Below are positions 47,106 through 56,047 of a DNA stretch of 64,000 nt, piece by piece. Each line of letters starts with the position of its first letter. The stretch's first letter is position 1. The notes beneath the pieces were generated by a model, which was given only the letters and a program-made list of their open reading frames with translations, was not told the DNA's origin and made no database searches. The translations under genes were made by a program, and so were the position numbers. Source of the DNA: Planctellipticum variicoloris (GTDB taxonomy: Bacteria; Planctomycetota; Planctomycetia; Planctomycetales; Planctomycetaceae); assembly GCF_030622045.1 (NCBI RefSeq), contig NZ_CP130886.1:3051557-3115556 (forward strand), in the 5' to 3' direction.

Positions 47106-47118
47106 CGATTTCGCGCAG

Positions 47119-47135
47119 CCCAGGCGGAGCCTGGG
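47119..47135. repeat. Right 17-bp direct repeat of the insertion sequence
   Basis: CCCAGGCGGAGCCTGGG, exact copy of 45404-45420, followed by AACC, which restores a GGTTCCCAGG...CCTGGGAACC palindrome if the element is removed. Confidence 0.85.
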
Positions 47136-47245
47136 AACCAGTGTTTCGGGGGCCGTACTCGCCGTCAAAGGCGAGCAGGTCACCGCGATGTTACAATCTC
47201 GCCCCAGTCCGACATCTCTATACCCCATCCGGGACGCACCCCCTC

Positions 47246-48145
47246 ATGCCCCGCTTCCACATCCTCTGCGGCCTGCTGACCGCGTTCCTCACGGCTTCGC
47301 AGCTCCACGCCCAGCAGCTCGTCCCCCCGTCTCCGCCCGACACGATCACGTTCGAAAAGGACATCGTCTACGGCAAGACCGGCGACACCGAGCTCAAGCT
47401 CGACCTCTCCCGCCCGAAGAACTCCGCCCAGCCGCTCCCCTGCATCGTCGTCATTCACGGCGGCGCCTGGCGGGCCGGCAACAAGCCCGGGCACGACAAC
47501 CTGACCTGGCTGTTCGCCGAGAAAGGCTACGTCTCCGCCACCATCGGCTACCGCTTCTGCCCGCAGCACCCGTTCCCGGCCCAGATCGAAGACGCCAAAT
47601 GCGCGGTCCGCTTCCTCCGGGCTCACGCGAACGAGTACGGGATCGACCCGGATCGCATCGGCGCCATCGGCTTCTCCGCCGGGGCTCATTTGTCACTGAT
47701 GCTCGGCGTGATGGGGAAGGACGACGGTCTCGAAGGAGACGGCGGCTGGGCCGATCAGCCCAGCCAGGTCAATGCCGTCGTCTCCTACTTCGGCCCGACG
47801 GAACTGGGAGCCGAGGACATCCCCGAAATCAGCAAGCCCCTCGTGAAGGATTTCATTGGCGGTCTGGCGACCGAGAAGCCGGAAGAAGCAAAGCGGGCTT
47901 CGCCGAATACGTACGTCACGAAGGGAGACGCGCCGATTCTGTTCTTCCAGGGGACGAAAGACCCGCTCGTCCCGCACACGCAGGTCTACCGCATGATCGA
48001 AACGCTCACGAAGGCCGAAGTCCCGGCCCGGGCGGAAATCCTCGTCGGCGCCGGTCACGGCTGGGGCGGCAAAGATCTTGCACGGACGCTCGCCGAAACC
48101 GTCGACTTCTTCGACGAGAACCTCAAACCCACCACCCGCAAATAA
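47246..48145 (+). CDS. Secreted alpha/beta-hydrolase (esterase/lipase-like)
   Basis: 299 residues from the ATG at 47246; the frame is open upstream into the insertion sequence but the signal peptide (FHILCGLLTAFLTASQLHA) fixes the start. It has the oxyanion motif PCIVVIHGGAWRAGNK, the nucleophile elbow IGAIGFSAGAHLSLML (Ser), an acid in FFQGTKDPLVPH and the catalytic His in VGAGHGWGG. This is the BD-FAE/carboxylesterase group of planctomycetes; likely substrates are acyl groups on polysaccharides, which is inference. Confidence 0.9.
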   Translation: MPRFHILCGLLTAFLTASQLHAQQLVPPSPPDTITFEKDIVYGKTGDTELKLDLSRPKNSAQPLPCIVVIHGGAWRAGNKPGHDNLTWLFAEKGYVSATIGYRFCPQHPFPAQIEDAKCAVRFLRAHANEYGIDPDRIGAIGFSAGAHLSLMLGVMGKDDGLEGDGGWADQPSQVNAVVSYFGPTELGAEDIPEISKPLVKDFIGGLATEKPEEAKRASPNTYVTKGDAPILFFQGTKDPLVPHTQVYRMIETLTKAEVPARAEILVGAGHGWGGKDLARTLAETVDFFDENLKPTTRK

Positions 48146-48166
48146 GCCCCTCTTCGACTTCTCTTA

Positions 48167-48191
48167 GCCCCCGGCCATTCAGGCCGGGGGC
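48167..48191. terminator. Bidirectional terminator-like hairpin
   Basis: GCCCCCGGCC (48167-48176) pairs with GGCCGGGGGC (48182-48191), 5-nt loop, between the convergent esterase and HAD-phosphatase genes. Confidence 0.6.
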
Positions 48192-48198
48192 CGCTCTT

Positions 48199-48870
48199 TC
48201 ACTCCCCCCTCAGCCGCCCCGCAATCTCGCTCCATCGCGCAAACGGCTCAAACGCCACCCCTTCCGCCGCGAGATTCTCCGCCAGCCAGCTCTTCGCAAA
48301 CCGCCGACCGTCCCGCACCAGTCGGATCGCCTCCAGATCGGGCCGGCCGTCCCCCGCAAACGCCACGTCGTCAAACTTGGCCAGCGCGGCCTGCACCACC
48401 GCGGCTTTATCAATCCCCCGGCGTTCATGCCGGAACTCCGCTTCCGCCGGCAGCTCCATCACCAGCCCGGTCCCCTCCACGAACTGCCCCGGATTGGCGA
48501 TCACCGCCGCCTCGATCCCGTAACGCTCCAGCAACAGGTCGATGTACCACCGGCAGCCCGCCGAGACGACCGCCAACTGCCAGCCCGCATCATGCAGAGT
48601 CCGCCACGCCGCTCCAGCCTGCGGGTCGAACCCCGTCCGCTCGACGAGCTCCAGAATCTCCGGCAGCGTCTTCGGGCCGACCAGGAACACCCGCCGCAGC
48701 ATTTCAAACAGCGACATCCGCCCCGCCAGAAACTCCTCCCAATAGGGCGGCCGCCGCTCCTCCGGCAGCGCCTCCAGAATCGTCTCATAGAAATCGACGT
48801 CTGTCAGCGTCCCATCGAAGTCGGTAATGAACAGTTTGCGGTGCGTGGCGGTGGGTGATGGCAAGGGCAT
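48199..48870 (-). CDS. HAD-superfamily phosphatase, MtnX-like
   Basis: 223 residues. Motif I is FITDFDGTLTDVDFYE, motif II VVSAGCRWYID and motif III/IV AFAGDGRPDLEAIRLV, the order of HAD-IB enzymes. The nearest recognisable group is MtnX/2-hydroxy-3-keto-5-methylthiopentenyl-1-phosphate phosphatase. No methionine-salvage genes are nearby, so the substrate is open; a phosphoserine-phosphatase-like function is an alternative. Confidence 0.82.
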   Translation of the reverse strand: MPLPSPTATHRKLFITDFDGTLTDVDFYETILEALPEERRPPYWEEFLAGRMSLFEMLRRVFLVGPKTLPEILELVERTGFDPQAGAAWRTLHDAGWQLAVVSAGCRWYIDLLLERYGIEAAVIANPGQFVEGTGLVMELPAEAEFRHERRGIDKAAVVQAALAKFDDVAFAGDGRPDLEAIRLVRDGRRFAKSWLAENLAAEGVAFEPFARWSEIAGRLRGE

Positions 48871-48903
48871 TGGATTTTTGTCAGTGGTCAGTGGTCAGTC
48901 GCG

Positions 48904-48933
48904 GTAGGGTGAGTCGAGTCTTCGAGGCTCACC
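48904..48933 (+). repeat. Dispersed repeat C, copy 3
   Basis: 30 bp identical to 33797-33826, here as a single copy between the HAD phosphatase and amidohydrolase genes. Confidence 0.75.
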
Positions 48934-48969
48934 GCTCTTGGCTCTTGGCGTTCATCGAATTTCCCCCCC

Positions 48970-50697
48970 TCAGGGCGCCGCATACACCACCTTCCCCCCC
49001 AGATACGTCGCCCGCACCTGGACCTCCTTGATCGCCTCCTCAGGGCACGTCAGCAGGTCCGTTTCCAGGATTGCGAAATCGGCCAGTTTCCCCGGCTCCA
49101 GCGAACCGCGATCCTTTTCGGCGAACAGCACCCAGGCGTTGTTCGTCGTATACAGCCGCAGCGCCTCTTCACGCGAAATTTTTTGCTCCGAATGCAGTGC
49201 CGTTCCGCCGGCCCGCGGCTGCCGGGTGATCGCGATCCACATCCCCAGGAACGGGTTGTACGGATTGACCGACCGCAGGCTGCCGATTTTCTGCATGTGA
49301 TCCGAGCCGCCTCCCACGATCACGCCGGCATCGAACAGCGATCGGTACGGCTGAAACCACGTCAGCCGCTCGTCGCCGAAGTGCTCCCGCAGCGTGTGTC
49401 CGTCGAGCCACAGCCAGGCCGGCTGCAGGTCCGCCACGACTCCCAGCTCCTTCATCTGCGAGATCGCCTCCGGCGACATGAAATTGCAGTGCGTGATGCA
49501 GGGCCGGCGGGGGGCCACCGGCAGATCGCGGTTGATCGCCGCGTACGCTTCCAGCAGAGCATGGACCGCCCCGTCCCCGACCGAATGAGCCGTGAACTGC
49601 AGGTCCTTCTCCAGCGCCAGCCGGGCCATCCGCTCCAGCGCCTCCGCCGGGATAAACCGCAGTCCCTGATACTCCGGATCGGTGATCGAGTAGATCTGGC
49701 TGACGCCCCACGGCTTCCGCATGTACGCGCTGCCGGTCAGCATCCCTCCATCCAGAAACACCTTCACGCCGCGGAGCCAGAGCATGTCATCGGGCTGATG
49801 CAGCGGATGCTCGGCCGCTTTCAGAATCTGCTTCTCCACCGCCGGCCATTCGAGCTGCCCGTTGACCGCGTACGAGGCGAACACCCGGCACGTCAGGTCG
49901 CCCGCTTTTCGAAGGGTCGCATACTGCGTGAGCGCACTCTCGCCCGCGTTCCTGTCGGCGATGCTCGTCAGCCCGACCGAATTGTAGTCGGCCAGCAGAG
50001 CCTTGAGCCGCCCCCGTTGATCGTCCGTCGACGCCGACTTCCCGCTCGACTTCGACTTGATCAGTCGTCCCGCGTTCCGCAGCAGCCCCGTCGGTTCGCC
50101 CGTCTGCGAATCCTTCTCAATCAGCCCGCTCTGACCGTCCGTGATCTGGAAGTCCCGATCGATGCCGCTGGCCACCAGCGCCAGGGTGCTCAGCATCGCA
50201 TCCGGGCCGGTCCGGAAGACCACCGGATTCTGCGGCGCCGCCTCGTCCAGCTCCTTCCGCGTCGGATACCGCCGATCGCGCAGGCGGGTGATGAACACCT
50301 GGGAAATGTTGATCCAGTCTCCCGGCTGCGACGCCTCCGCCCGCGACCGGACGTACTGCAGCACATCCCCCACCGTCTCCATCGTCGGAATCGGATGGTC
50401 GAATTCGTACATCGCCGCCCCGGTCGGATGCACGTGCGAGTCGATCAGGCCAGGAATCACTGTTTTGCCGCCGGCGTCGATCGACTTCGTCTCCGGTCCG
50501 GCGAGTTGCAGCATCTCTGCATTCGATCCGACCGCGGTGATTCTTCCGGCTCGTACTGCAAAGGCCTGGGCGATCCGGAACTGCGGATCGACCGTGACGA
50601 CCTTGCCATGATGCACGATCAGATCTGGGGGCTCCGCGGCGGCAGCCGGCCACGGACAGATCGCCAGCGTCATCACGGCAAGGAATCGGTACGGCAC
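48970..50697 (-). CDS. Exported amidohydrolase (YtcJ-like)
   Basis: 575 residues from a GTG at 50697, chosen because GGGAGAG lies eight bases upstream; an earlier GTG at 50712 is possible. The signal peptide is FLAVMTLAICPWPAAAA. The metal-binding motif is VIPGLIDSHVHPTG; other ligands are in FTAHSVGDGAVH and ITHCNFMSPE, and the closing motif is VGGGSDHMQ. The C-terminal beta-sandwich includes RGSLEPGKLADFAILETDLL. The family hydrolyses amide bonds of varied small molecules; the substrate is unknown. Confidence 0.88.
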   Translation of the reverse strand: MPYRFLAVMTLAICPWPAAAAEPPDLIVHHGKVVTVDPQFRIAQAFAVRAGRITAVGSNAEMLQLAGPETKSIDAGGKTVIPGLIDSHVHPTGAAMYEFDHPIPTMETVGDVLQYVRSRAEASQPGDWINISQVFITRLRDRRYPTRKELDEAAPQNPVVFRTGPDAMLSTLALVASGIDRDFQITDGQSGLIEKDSQTGEPTGLLRNAGRLIKSKSSGKSASTDDQRGRLKALLADYNSVGLTSIADRNAGESALTQYATLRKAGDLTCRVFASYAVNGQLEWPAVEKQILKAAEHPLHQPDDMLWLRGVKVFLDGGMLTGSAYMRKPWGVSQIYSITDPEYQGLRFIPAEALERMARLALEKDLQFTAHSVGDGAVHALLEAYAAINRDLPVAPRRPCITHCNFMSPEAISQMKELGVVADLQPAWLWLDGHTLREHFGDERLTWFQPYRSLFDAGVIVGGGSDHMQKIGSLRSVNPYNPFLGMWIAITRQPRAGGTALHSEQKISREEALRLYTTNNAWVLFAEKDRGSLEPGKLADFAILETDLLTCPEEAIKEVQVRATYLGGKVVYAAP

Positions 50698-50787
50698 GAT
50701 CAGCTCTCCCACAGGCTTTCGCTGTCACTCGACGCGGGGCGGATTGTAACATGCCCGCTGCCCGGAGTGGTTGTTCCCCCGGCCGTC

Positions 50788-51063
50788 ATGACTCACCCCG
50801 ATCGCCAGGCTCCCGTCGCCATGCCGCCAGATCGTCCCTGTCCATCCTGTGGCGGACCAGTCCAATGCGGGCTTGCCTGCGGAACCGCGCAGTGCTGGTG
50901 CTGCGAGCTGCCGCACATCATGCCGGTCGACGCCGCACTGAGCTGCCTCTGCCGGAAGTGCCTTGAGGCCGCCATCGCCAACCGCGTCCGGAGTACACCT
51001 CCCCCGCCTGGCTGCTCGTCACTCAGCTCCGCGGAGGAGGGAGCATGCCGGTCCGATCCATGA
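50788..51063 (+). CDS. Cysteine-rich CWC-family protein
   Basis: 91 residues, in a frame otherwise open as the antisense shadow of the amidohydrolase. The defining pattern is complete: RPCPSCGGPVQCG, TAQCWCCELPHIMP and LSCLCRKCLEAAI, eight or more cysteines as in the Cys_rich_CWC family, probably zinc-binding. An ATG at 50821 would shorten the N-terminus by 11 residues. Its last 41 bp overlap the end of the convergent DUF711 gene. Function unknown. Confidence 0.75.
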   Translation: MTHPDRQAPVAMPPDRPCPSCGGPVQCGLACGTAQCWCCELPHIMPVDAALSCLCRKCLEAAIANRVRSTPPPPGCSSLSSAEEGACRSDP

Positions 51064-52384
51064 ACGCCCGGCACTGGCCGGACCACGGGATCTCCAGAAT
51101 TCCCGCCTCTCCCATGTGGCTCCCGTAGCTGACCCGATCTCCGGCCTTCTTGCCCGGCACCGGAATCACGCGTACGGAGGAGGGCCGGTGCTGCAGCACC
51201 GCCAGCGCCATCTGGTCCGCCAGTATCCCCGTCAAGGTCCCGGCATCCGTATCGCCGGGGATCGGCAGCAAGTCCAGCCCGTTGACTCCCGCTCCGGCGA
51301 GGCGCGCCAGTTGATCGAACGTCAGATGCGGCTCCTGAGTCGCCGCGATCAGCACCGGATCTTCGAGAACGGACAGCATCACCCGCGTGTGCGCCGACGC
51401 GGAACACGACGCAAAACCGGCCGCCGTCCGCACCGCGTTCACCAGCAGCACGAGCGCCGCCAATGTCCCCGGACCTCCCAGCGATCCCACCCCCAGCAGG
51501 GGCAGCAGCCCGGCCACGCTGTCCCCCGGACGCAGCGTCGGCGCCAGCGTGCAGTCTACCGATCCGAAATCCGCCCCAAGTCGATCCGCCAGTTCCCGGC
51601 CAACCACTTCGGCCGCGCGAATCGCCTGAAAGGCAGCCGATTGAATCTCGCCCGCCAGGTCCTGCCACGTCGCCCGGCGATCCTCCTGCAGCCGGCGTTC
51701 GAGCGCCGCTCGAATGGCGCCGGCCGCACCGACCCCGACGAATAACACCAGGTCTCCGCTGCCTGACGGCAGGACCGCCCCGGTCAGATGCGGATGCTCC
51801 ATGGCGTTGTTAGCGACGACGGAGAGTTTCGCCGCCGCATCGCCGCCGCGCTCGCTGCTCGCTTCGGCAGTCTCGCGCAGCTTGTGGGCAACAAGCTGCA
51901 CGGCGTCCATGTTGACCCCCGTGTCGCTGGAGGCAACCTGGACCGCCGCCCGCACCCGTGTCGTCTGACTGAGCACCAGCGGCAGGCTGGCGATGAATTG
52001 TCGCGCACCGTTCGACATCCCTCGCCGGACGTCGATCGAATAACCGCTGATCCGGTCCACATGCACATTCGCCGCGGCCCCGTCCAGCGTCCGGGCGACG
52101 TGCACCAGGTCGTCCGGACCGAAACCATGCGCGACCTGCTCGATCGGCGTGACCGCCAGCCGCCGCTGCATGATCGGCACGCCGAAACTCGAAGAGACCT
52201 CGGCGCAGACCGGCGCGAGTCGACCGGCCACGTCGGTGATCCGCTGGTAAATCGACTCGCACATCCGATGCAGGTTGCGTTCGCTGCAGTCGGCGATCTG
52301 CACGCCGAGCGTCACCGATCGCACTTCCAGAGGCGTCTCCACCACCTGCTTCAGTTGAGAGACGAGCACCGGGCTATGTTCCAT
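51023..52384 (-). CDS. DUF711 (UPF0210) family protein
   Basis: 453 residues from the ATG at 52384, the usual size. Family features include VRSVTLGVQIADCSE, VSSSFGVPIMQRRLAVTPIE, RGMSNGARQFIASLPLVL, FGSVDCTLAPTLRPGDSVAG and VNGLDLLPIPGDTDAGTL. The fold is related to formate-lyase/reductase barrels but the reaction is unknown. In many bacteria and archaea this gene is next to a small ACT-domain gene, as here (72 bp upstream), which suggests allosteric regulation by an amino acid. Confidence 0.9.
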   Translation of the reverse strand: MEHSPVLVSQLKQVVETPLEVRSVTLGVQIADCSERNLHRMCESIYQRITDVAGRLAPVCAEVSSSFGVPIMQRRLAVTPIEQVAHGFGPDDLVHVARTLDGAAANVHVDRISGYSIDVRRGMSNGARQFIASLPLVLSQTTRVRAAVQVASSDTGVNMDAVQLVAHKLRETAEASSERGGDAAAKLSVVANNAMEHPHLTGAVLPSGSGDLVLFVGVGAAGAIRAALERRLQEDRRATWQDLAGEIQSAAFQAIRAAEVVGRELADRLGADFGSVDCTLAPTLRPGDSVAGLLPLLGVGSLGGPGTLAALVLLVNAVRTAAGFASCSASAHTRVMLSVLEDPVLIAATQEPHLTFDQLARLAGAGVNGLDLLPIPGDTDAGTLTGILADQMALAVLQHRPSSVRVIPVPGKKAGDRVSYGSHMGEAGILEIPWSGQCRAFMDRTGMLPPPRS

Positions 52385-52456
52385 TCGTCGGGGCCTTTCG
52401 AGAAACCACTCGCAACCGAAGTCCGACCTCAATCCGAACCCGCACCAGCGCCAGAG

Positions 52457-53044
52457 TCACCCTTTGTCCCGGAACCGCGGCGGATCCGGACACATCATCG
52501 CGTCCAGCACCGTCCGTCGCTGCAGCGTGGTTGCGAGCGTCCCCTGAGGTTCCACTTCCTGCAGATCCCGCGCCAGTCTGCCGATGTCCACGCCGGCGGG
52601 AACGTAGATCTCCATGAAGAACCGGAACTGCCGCCCTTCGTCGACGCGCGAGGCCTGCAGGTCCATGACGTCGATTCCGTCCTGGGCCAGTCGATGGGCC
52701 AGCCGACGGAGGACGCCCGGGCGATCAGGCCCGGAAACGGTCAGAACGTACCGTTCGGCCTGCTGCCGGTCGGGGACCGAGTCGCACGCATCGTCGTCGG
52801 CGAGCTCTTTCAGGCTGACTTCCGCGGCAAATGGCCGACAGACAGCCTGAATGTGATCCAGGACGACTTCCCGCGGCCGCCCCTCGGGGAACTCCACCGA
52901 CATGATCAGCGTGAAAAAGCGGTCCATGACCGCCTGACTGGTCGCGAGAATATTCCCGCCCAGTTCATCCAGCGCATTCGCCAAGGCCGCCAGCATCCCC
53001 ACGCGGTTCGCCGCGAGCACAGTCATGACATATCGCTTGGCCAT
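52457..53044 (-). CDS. Protein with two ACT domains, partner of DUF711
   Basis: 195 residues made of two ACT domains: YVMTVLAANRVGMLAALANA at the N-terminus and YVLTVSGPDRPGVLRRLAHR in the second half. It resembles GcvR and UPF0237 proteins, which are regulatory and have no catalytic domain. The gene precedes the DUF711 gene in the same transcription unit; the pairing is widespread, so the ACT protein probably senses an amino acid for the DUF711 protein. Confidence 0.87.
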   Translation of the reverse strand: MAKRYVMTVLAANRVGMLAALANALDELGGNILATSQAVMDRFFTLIMSVEFPEGRPREVVLDHIQAVCRPFAAEVSLKELADDDACDSVPDRQQAERYVLTVSGPDRPGVLRRLAHRLAQDGIDVMDLQASRVDEGRQFRFFMEIYVPAGVDIGRLARDLQEVEPQGTLATTLQRRTVLDAMMCPDPPRFRDKG

Positions 53045-53308
53045 CCGCTGTTCCCGAGGACCCGGTGTCTGGTGCGTCCCAACTCCGCATTATAAACCAA
53101 TTTGACGCGATTGCTCGACCATGCCGGGCCGCGGAGAGTGAAAACTTTGACACGTTCCGATTTCCGGGGCTCACCCGACCGATTAAAATGACGCAAAACC
53201 TCCAGCAGGAATACCGACCGACGAGATTCGTGCGTGCGTTTGGCCTTGTCGGCCGTTAGCATCCAATCCGGTCGACGGGTGTTTCCAGGTTTCGGACGGG
53301 AAGTCCAC

Positions 53309-53725
53309 GTGGCAGTCATCGGAGACGAAGATCTGCTTGCCTACTTCGACGAACGCCTCGCTCCCGAGGTCAGCTCCCGCATTGAGCAGGAATTGCGCAG
53401 CTCGCCCGACCTCTTACGCCGGGCGGCGAACCTGATCGAAGCCCGCGACCGGGGCGGCCACAGTCTGGGGGAAATCTGGCGGCGAACGCGGGCCAGTTGC
53501 CCCAGCCGGGCAGTCTGGGCCGCCTGGGTGGACGGACGTCTGGGCGACGCGATGGCCCAATACCTGCATTTCCACCTGACAAACGCCGGCTGCAGCTACT
53601 GCTCGGCCAGCGTCGACGATCTCCGCCGGAACGATGACGCCCGGGAGGCGGAGAATCGCGTCCGAAAGATCTTCCAGACTTCGATTGGCCGGCTTGCAGG
53701 ATCGCCCGACGGCGAACGCCGCTGA
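53309..53725 (+). CDS. Small protein of unknown function, possibly sigma-related
   Basis: 138 residues from a GTG at 53309 (VAVIGDEDLLAYFDERLAPE) with a GGGAA-type site upstream; an earlier GTG or ATG-type start at 53234 adds 25 residues. The start GDEDLLAYFDERL and the HFHLTNAGCSYCSASVDDL segment with paired Cys resemble planctomycete anti-sigma-like or zinc-binding small proteins. No membrane helix. No sigma-factor gene is adjacent. Family not recognised. Confidence 0.6.
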   Translation: MAVIGDEDLLAYFDERLAPEVSSRIEQELRSSPDLLRRAANLIEARDRGGHSLGEIWRRTRASCPSRAVWAAWVDGRLGDAMAQYLHFHLTNAGCSYCSASVDDLRRNDDAREAENRVRKIFQTSIGRLAGSPDGERR

Positions 53726-53863
53726 ATTCGCCGGTGAGTTGTCGAAATCAGCCCGGTCGGAAGTTGCTTTTGTCGACCATCCGAGTCCATGATGGCTCAG
53801 TCGTGATCTCGTTCGTTGATGTGTTGATCTGTTAAGTCCCGACCGGACGCGTGAGGCGGTTCT

Positions 53864-55018
53864 GTGATGTTTTCCCGGAGTTGGCTCCCCGCACTGTTGC
53901 TCGTCGCAACCGCGACGACAGGCTTCGCTCAAGATTCGGCCAAATCGATGTTCGTTTTCGTCGGCACCTATACCGGCGGAAAAAGTCAGGGCATCTATAC
54001 GCTGAATCTCGACATGAACACCGGCGCGCTGACGCCCGTGACCGTCACGTCAGGAATCAAGAACCCCTCGTTTGTCGCCATTCATCCGGGCGGAAAACTG
54101 CTCTATGCCGTCAGCGAGATCGCTGATCTCGACGGCAAGCCCACCGGCGGCGTCACCGCCTTCGCCATCGACACGCAAACCGGAGGACTGACGGCCCTCA
54201 ACTCTCAATCTTCCACCGGCGCCGGCCCCTGTTATGTGACGGTCGATAAGTCCGGCAAAACGGTGCTGGCCGCCAATTACGGCGGCGGCAGCGTCGTCTC
54301 GTTTCCCGTCGCGGAAGACGGCAAGCTGGGGCCGGCCGCCAGTTCCATCCAGCACCGCGGTTCGAGCGTCAATCCCCGCCGACAGGAAGGGCCGCACGCG
54401 CACTCGATCAACGTCGACGCCTCCAACCGCTTTGCGATCGCCGCCGACCTCGGACTCGACAAACTTCTGGTCTACAAGCTCGATTCGGTCAAGAGCACGC
54501 TGACTCCGAATGAACCGCCGTTCGGCGCATTGCCTCCCGGCAGCGGTCCCCGGCACTTTGCCTTCCACCCGAACGGCAAATTCAGCTACACCAATAACGA
54601 ACTGACTTCGACGGTCACGCTGCTCGACTGGAATTCCGCGCTCGGCACGCTCGCGGCGCGCCAGACTCTGAGCACGCTCCCGGCAGATTTTCCGCAGGAA
54701 CGCAACTCGACGGCAGAGGTCCAGGTCCACCCCTCGGGGAGCTTTCTCTATGTTTCGAACCGCGGCCATGACAGCCTGGCGATTTTCAGCATCGATCCGT
54801 TGAATGGAGAGTTGCACTCGGTCGGCCATGAAGCCACCGCGGGCAAGACCCCCCGCAATTTCGGCATCGATCCGACCGGAACATTCGTGCTCGCCGCCAA
54901 TCAGGACAGCGACTCGATCCAGGTGTTCCGGGTCGATCTGACCTCCGGTCATCTGATGCCGGTCGGCGGGCCGGTTGAGGTTCCGCGTCCCGTTTGCGTC
55001 AAGTTTCTGCCCCGGTAG
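53864..55018 (+). CDS. Exported lactonase-family beta-propeller (6-phosphogluconolactonase-like)
   Basis: 384 residues with a signal peptide (WLPALLLVATATTGFAQ). The seven-bladed lactonase pattern is clear: FVFVGTYTGGKSQGIYTLNL, NPSFVAIHPGGKLLYAVSE, GPCYVTVDKSGKTVLAANYG, GPHAHSINVDASNRFAIAAD, GSGPRHFAFHPNGKFSYTNN, SAEVQVHPSGSFLYVSNRG and TPRNFGIDPTGTFVLAANQ. Cytoplasmic members hydrolyse 6-phosphogluconolactone; export suggests another lactone or a binding role. Confidence 0.9.
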   Translation: MMFSRSWLPALLLVATATTGFAQDSAKSMFVFVGTYTGGKSQGIYTLNLDMNTGALTPVTVTSGIKNPSFVAIHPGGKLLYAVSEIADLDGKPTGGVTAFAIDTQTGGLTALNSQSSTGAGPCYVTVDKSGKTVLAANYGGGSVVSFPVAEDGKLGPAASSIQHRGSSVNPRRQEGPHAHSINVDASNRFAIAADLGLDKLLVYKLDSVKSTLTPNEPPFGALPPGSGPRHFAFHPNGKFSYTNNELTSTVTLLDWNSALGTLAARQTLSTLPADFPQERNSTAEVQVHPSGSFLYVSNRGHDSLAIFSIDPLNGELHSVGHEATAGKTPRNFGIDPTGTFVLAANQDSDSIQVFRVDLTSGHLMPVGGPVEVPRPVCVKFLPR

Positions 55019-55147
55019 ACGGTGGACAGACACGGGCGTTTTCGGCACTCTGCAGCGGCTCATTGATGGCGGTCGCGCGCAGTCGACACGGACTGCGGCC
55101 GGCAGCCCCGTCCCATTCGTTGCACCAGCCCCCGAGAGCCAGCCGCC

Positions 55148-56014
55148 ATGCCGGACGATCGACAGCCCTCTGCTCCCACCGCCGCCTCGCTCGGACTGGC
55201 CGAGTTTCTCGGCACGTTTCTGCTGGTGTTTTTCGGGTGCGGAGCGGTCCACGCTGCCGTGCTGACCAGCGCCCAGACGGGGCTGTGGCAGGTGGCGATT
55301 GTGTGGGGTCTGGCGATCATGATCGCCATCTATACGATCGGGGCTATCAGCGGGGCGCATATCAATCCGGCGATCACTTTCGCATTCGCCGCCTGGGGGC
55401 GAGTGGGGTGGGGGCGGGTTCCCCTGTATGTGATCAGCCAGTTGCTGGGGGCGTTTGCGGCGGCGGCCGTTTTGTATGTCCTGTTTTCGGGCCTGCATAT
55501 CGAACAGGAAAAAAACCTCGGCATCCGGCGCGGTTCTCCGGGGAGCGAGCTGACGGCCATGTGCTATGGCGAGTTTTTTCCCAACCCCGGCGGCGCCACC
55601 GAAGACGGAAAGTTTTCGATGGCGAAATTCCGGCAGATGCGGTCCCGCTTCGGTCAGGGCCAGGCGTTTCTGGCCGAGGTGCTCGGGACTGCGATTCTGG
55701 CGATGGTGGTTTTCGCGGTCACGGATGCGAAGAATTCGGGGGCGCCGGCGGCGGGCTTTGCCCCCGTGTTTATCGGGCTCACGGTCGCGGCTCTGATTTC
55801 GGTGATTGCGCCCCTGACGCAGGCCTGTTTCAATCCGGCTCGCGATTTCGCGCCGCGGGTGTTTTCCAGCCTGGCCGGCTGGGGGAGTCTGCCGTTCACC
55901 AGCAACGGCATCGGCTGGCTGACGGTCTACATTCTGGCTCCGACGGCAGGGGCCTGGATCGGGGCCGGGATTTACGAACGATTGATCCGGCCGGGACTGC
56001 CCGCCGGCCGGTGA
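55148..56014 (+). CDS. MIP-family channel, aquaglyceroporin-like
   Basis: 288 residues, six membrane helices. The two NPA boxes are GAHINPAITF and CFNPARDFAPR. The NPARD form of the second box is characteristic of glycerol facilitators rather than water-only aquaporins. An extended loop (about residues 120-165, HIEQEKNLGIRRGSPGSEL, CYGEFFPNPGGATEDGKF) lies between the halves, as in GlpF-type proteins. It probably conducts glycerol or other small neutral solutes. No glycerol kinase gene is near. Confidence 0.92.
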   Translation: MPDDRQPSAPTAASLGLAEFLGTFLLVFFGCGAVHAAVLTSAQTGLWQVAIVWGLAIMIAIYTIGAISGAHINPAITFAFAAWGRVGWGRVPLYVISQLLGAFAAAAVLYVLFSGLHIEQEKNLGIRRGSPGSELTAMCYGEFFPNPGGATEDGKFSMAKFRQMRSRFGQGQAFLAEVLGTAILAMVVFAVTDAKNSGAPAAGFAPVFIGLTVAALISVIAPLTQACFNPARDFAPRVFSSLAGWGSLPFTSNGIGWLTVYILAPTAGAWIGAGIYERLIRPGLPAGR

Positions 56015-56047
56015 CGACGACCATCCAAAGTCGAGAGGCTTCTTCCC

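Larger units (their letters stand above)
45421..47118 (+). mobile_element. Insertion sequence, 1,698 bp, family unassigned
   Basis: Left end CTGCGCGAAAT (45421-45431) and right end ATTTCGCGCAG (47108-47118) are perfect 11-bp inverted repeats, with similarity continuing past one gap. The 17-bp palindrome CCCAGGCGGAGCCTGGG directly abuts both ends (45404-45420 and 47119-47135). The element carries a transposase in two overlapping frames. The right inverted repeat starts only three bases after the transposase stop. I could not place the transposase in a named IS family. Confidence 0.85.
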
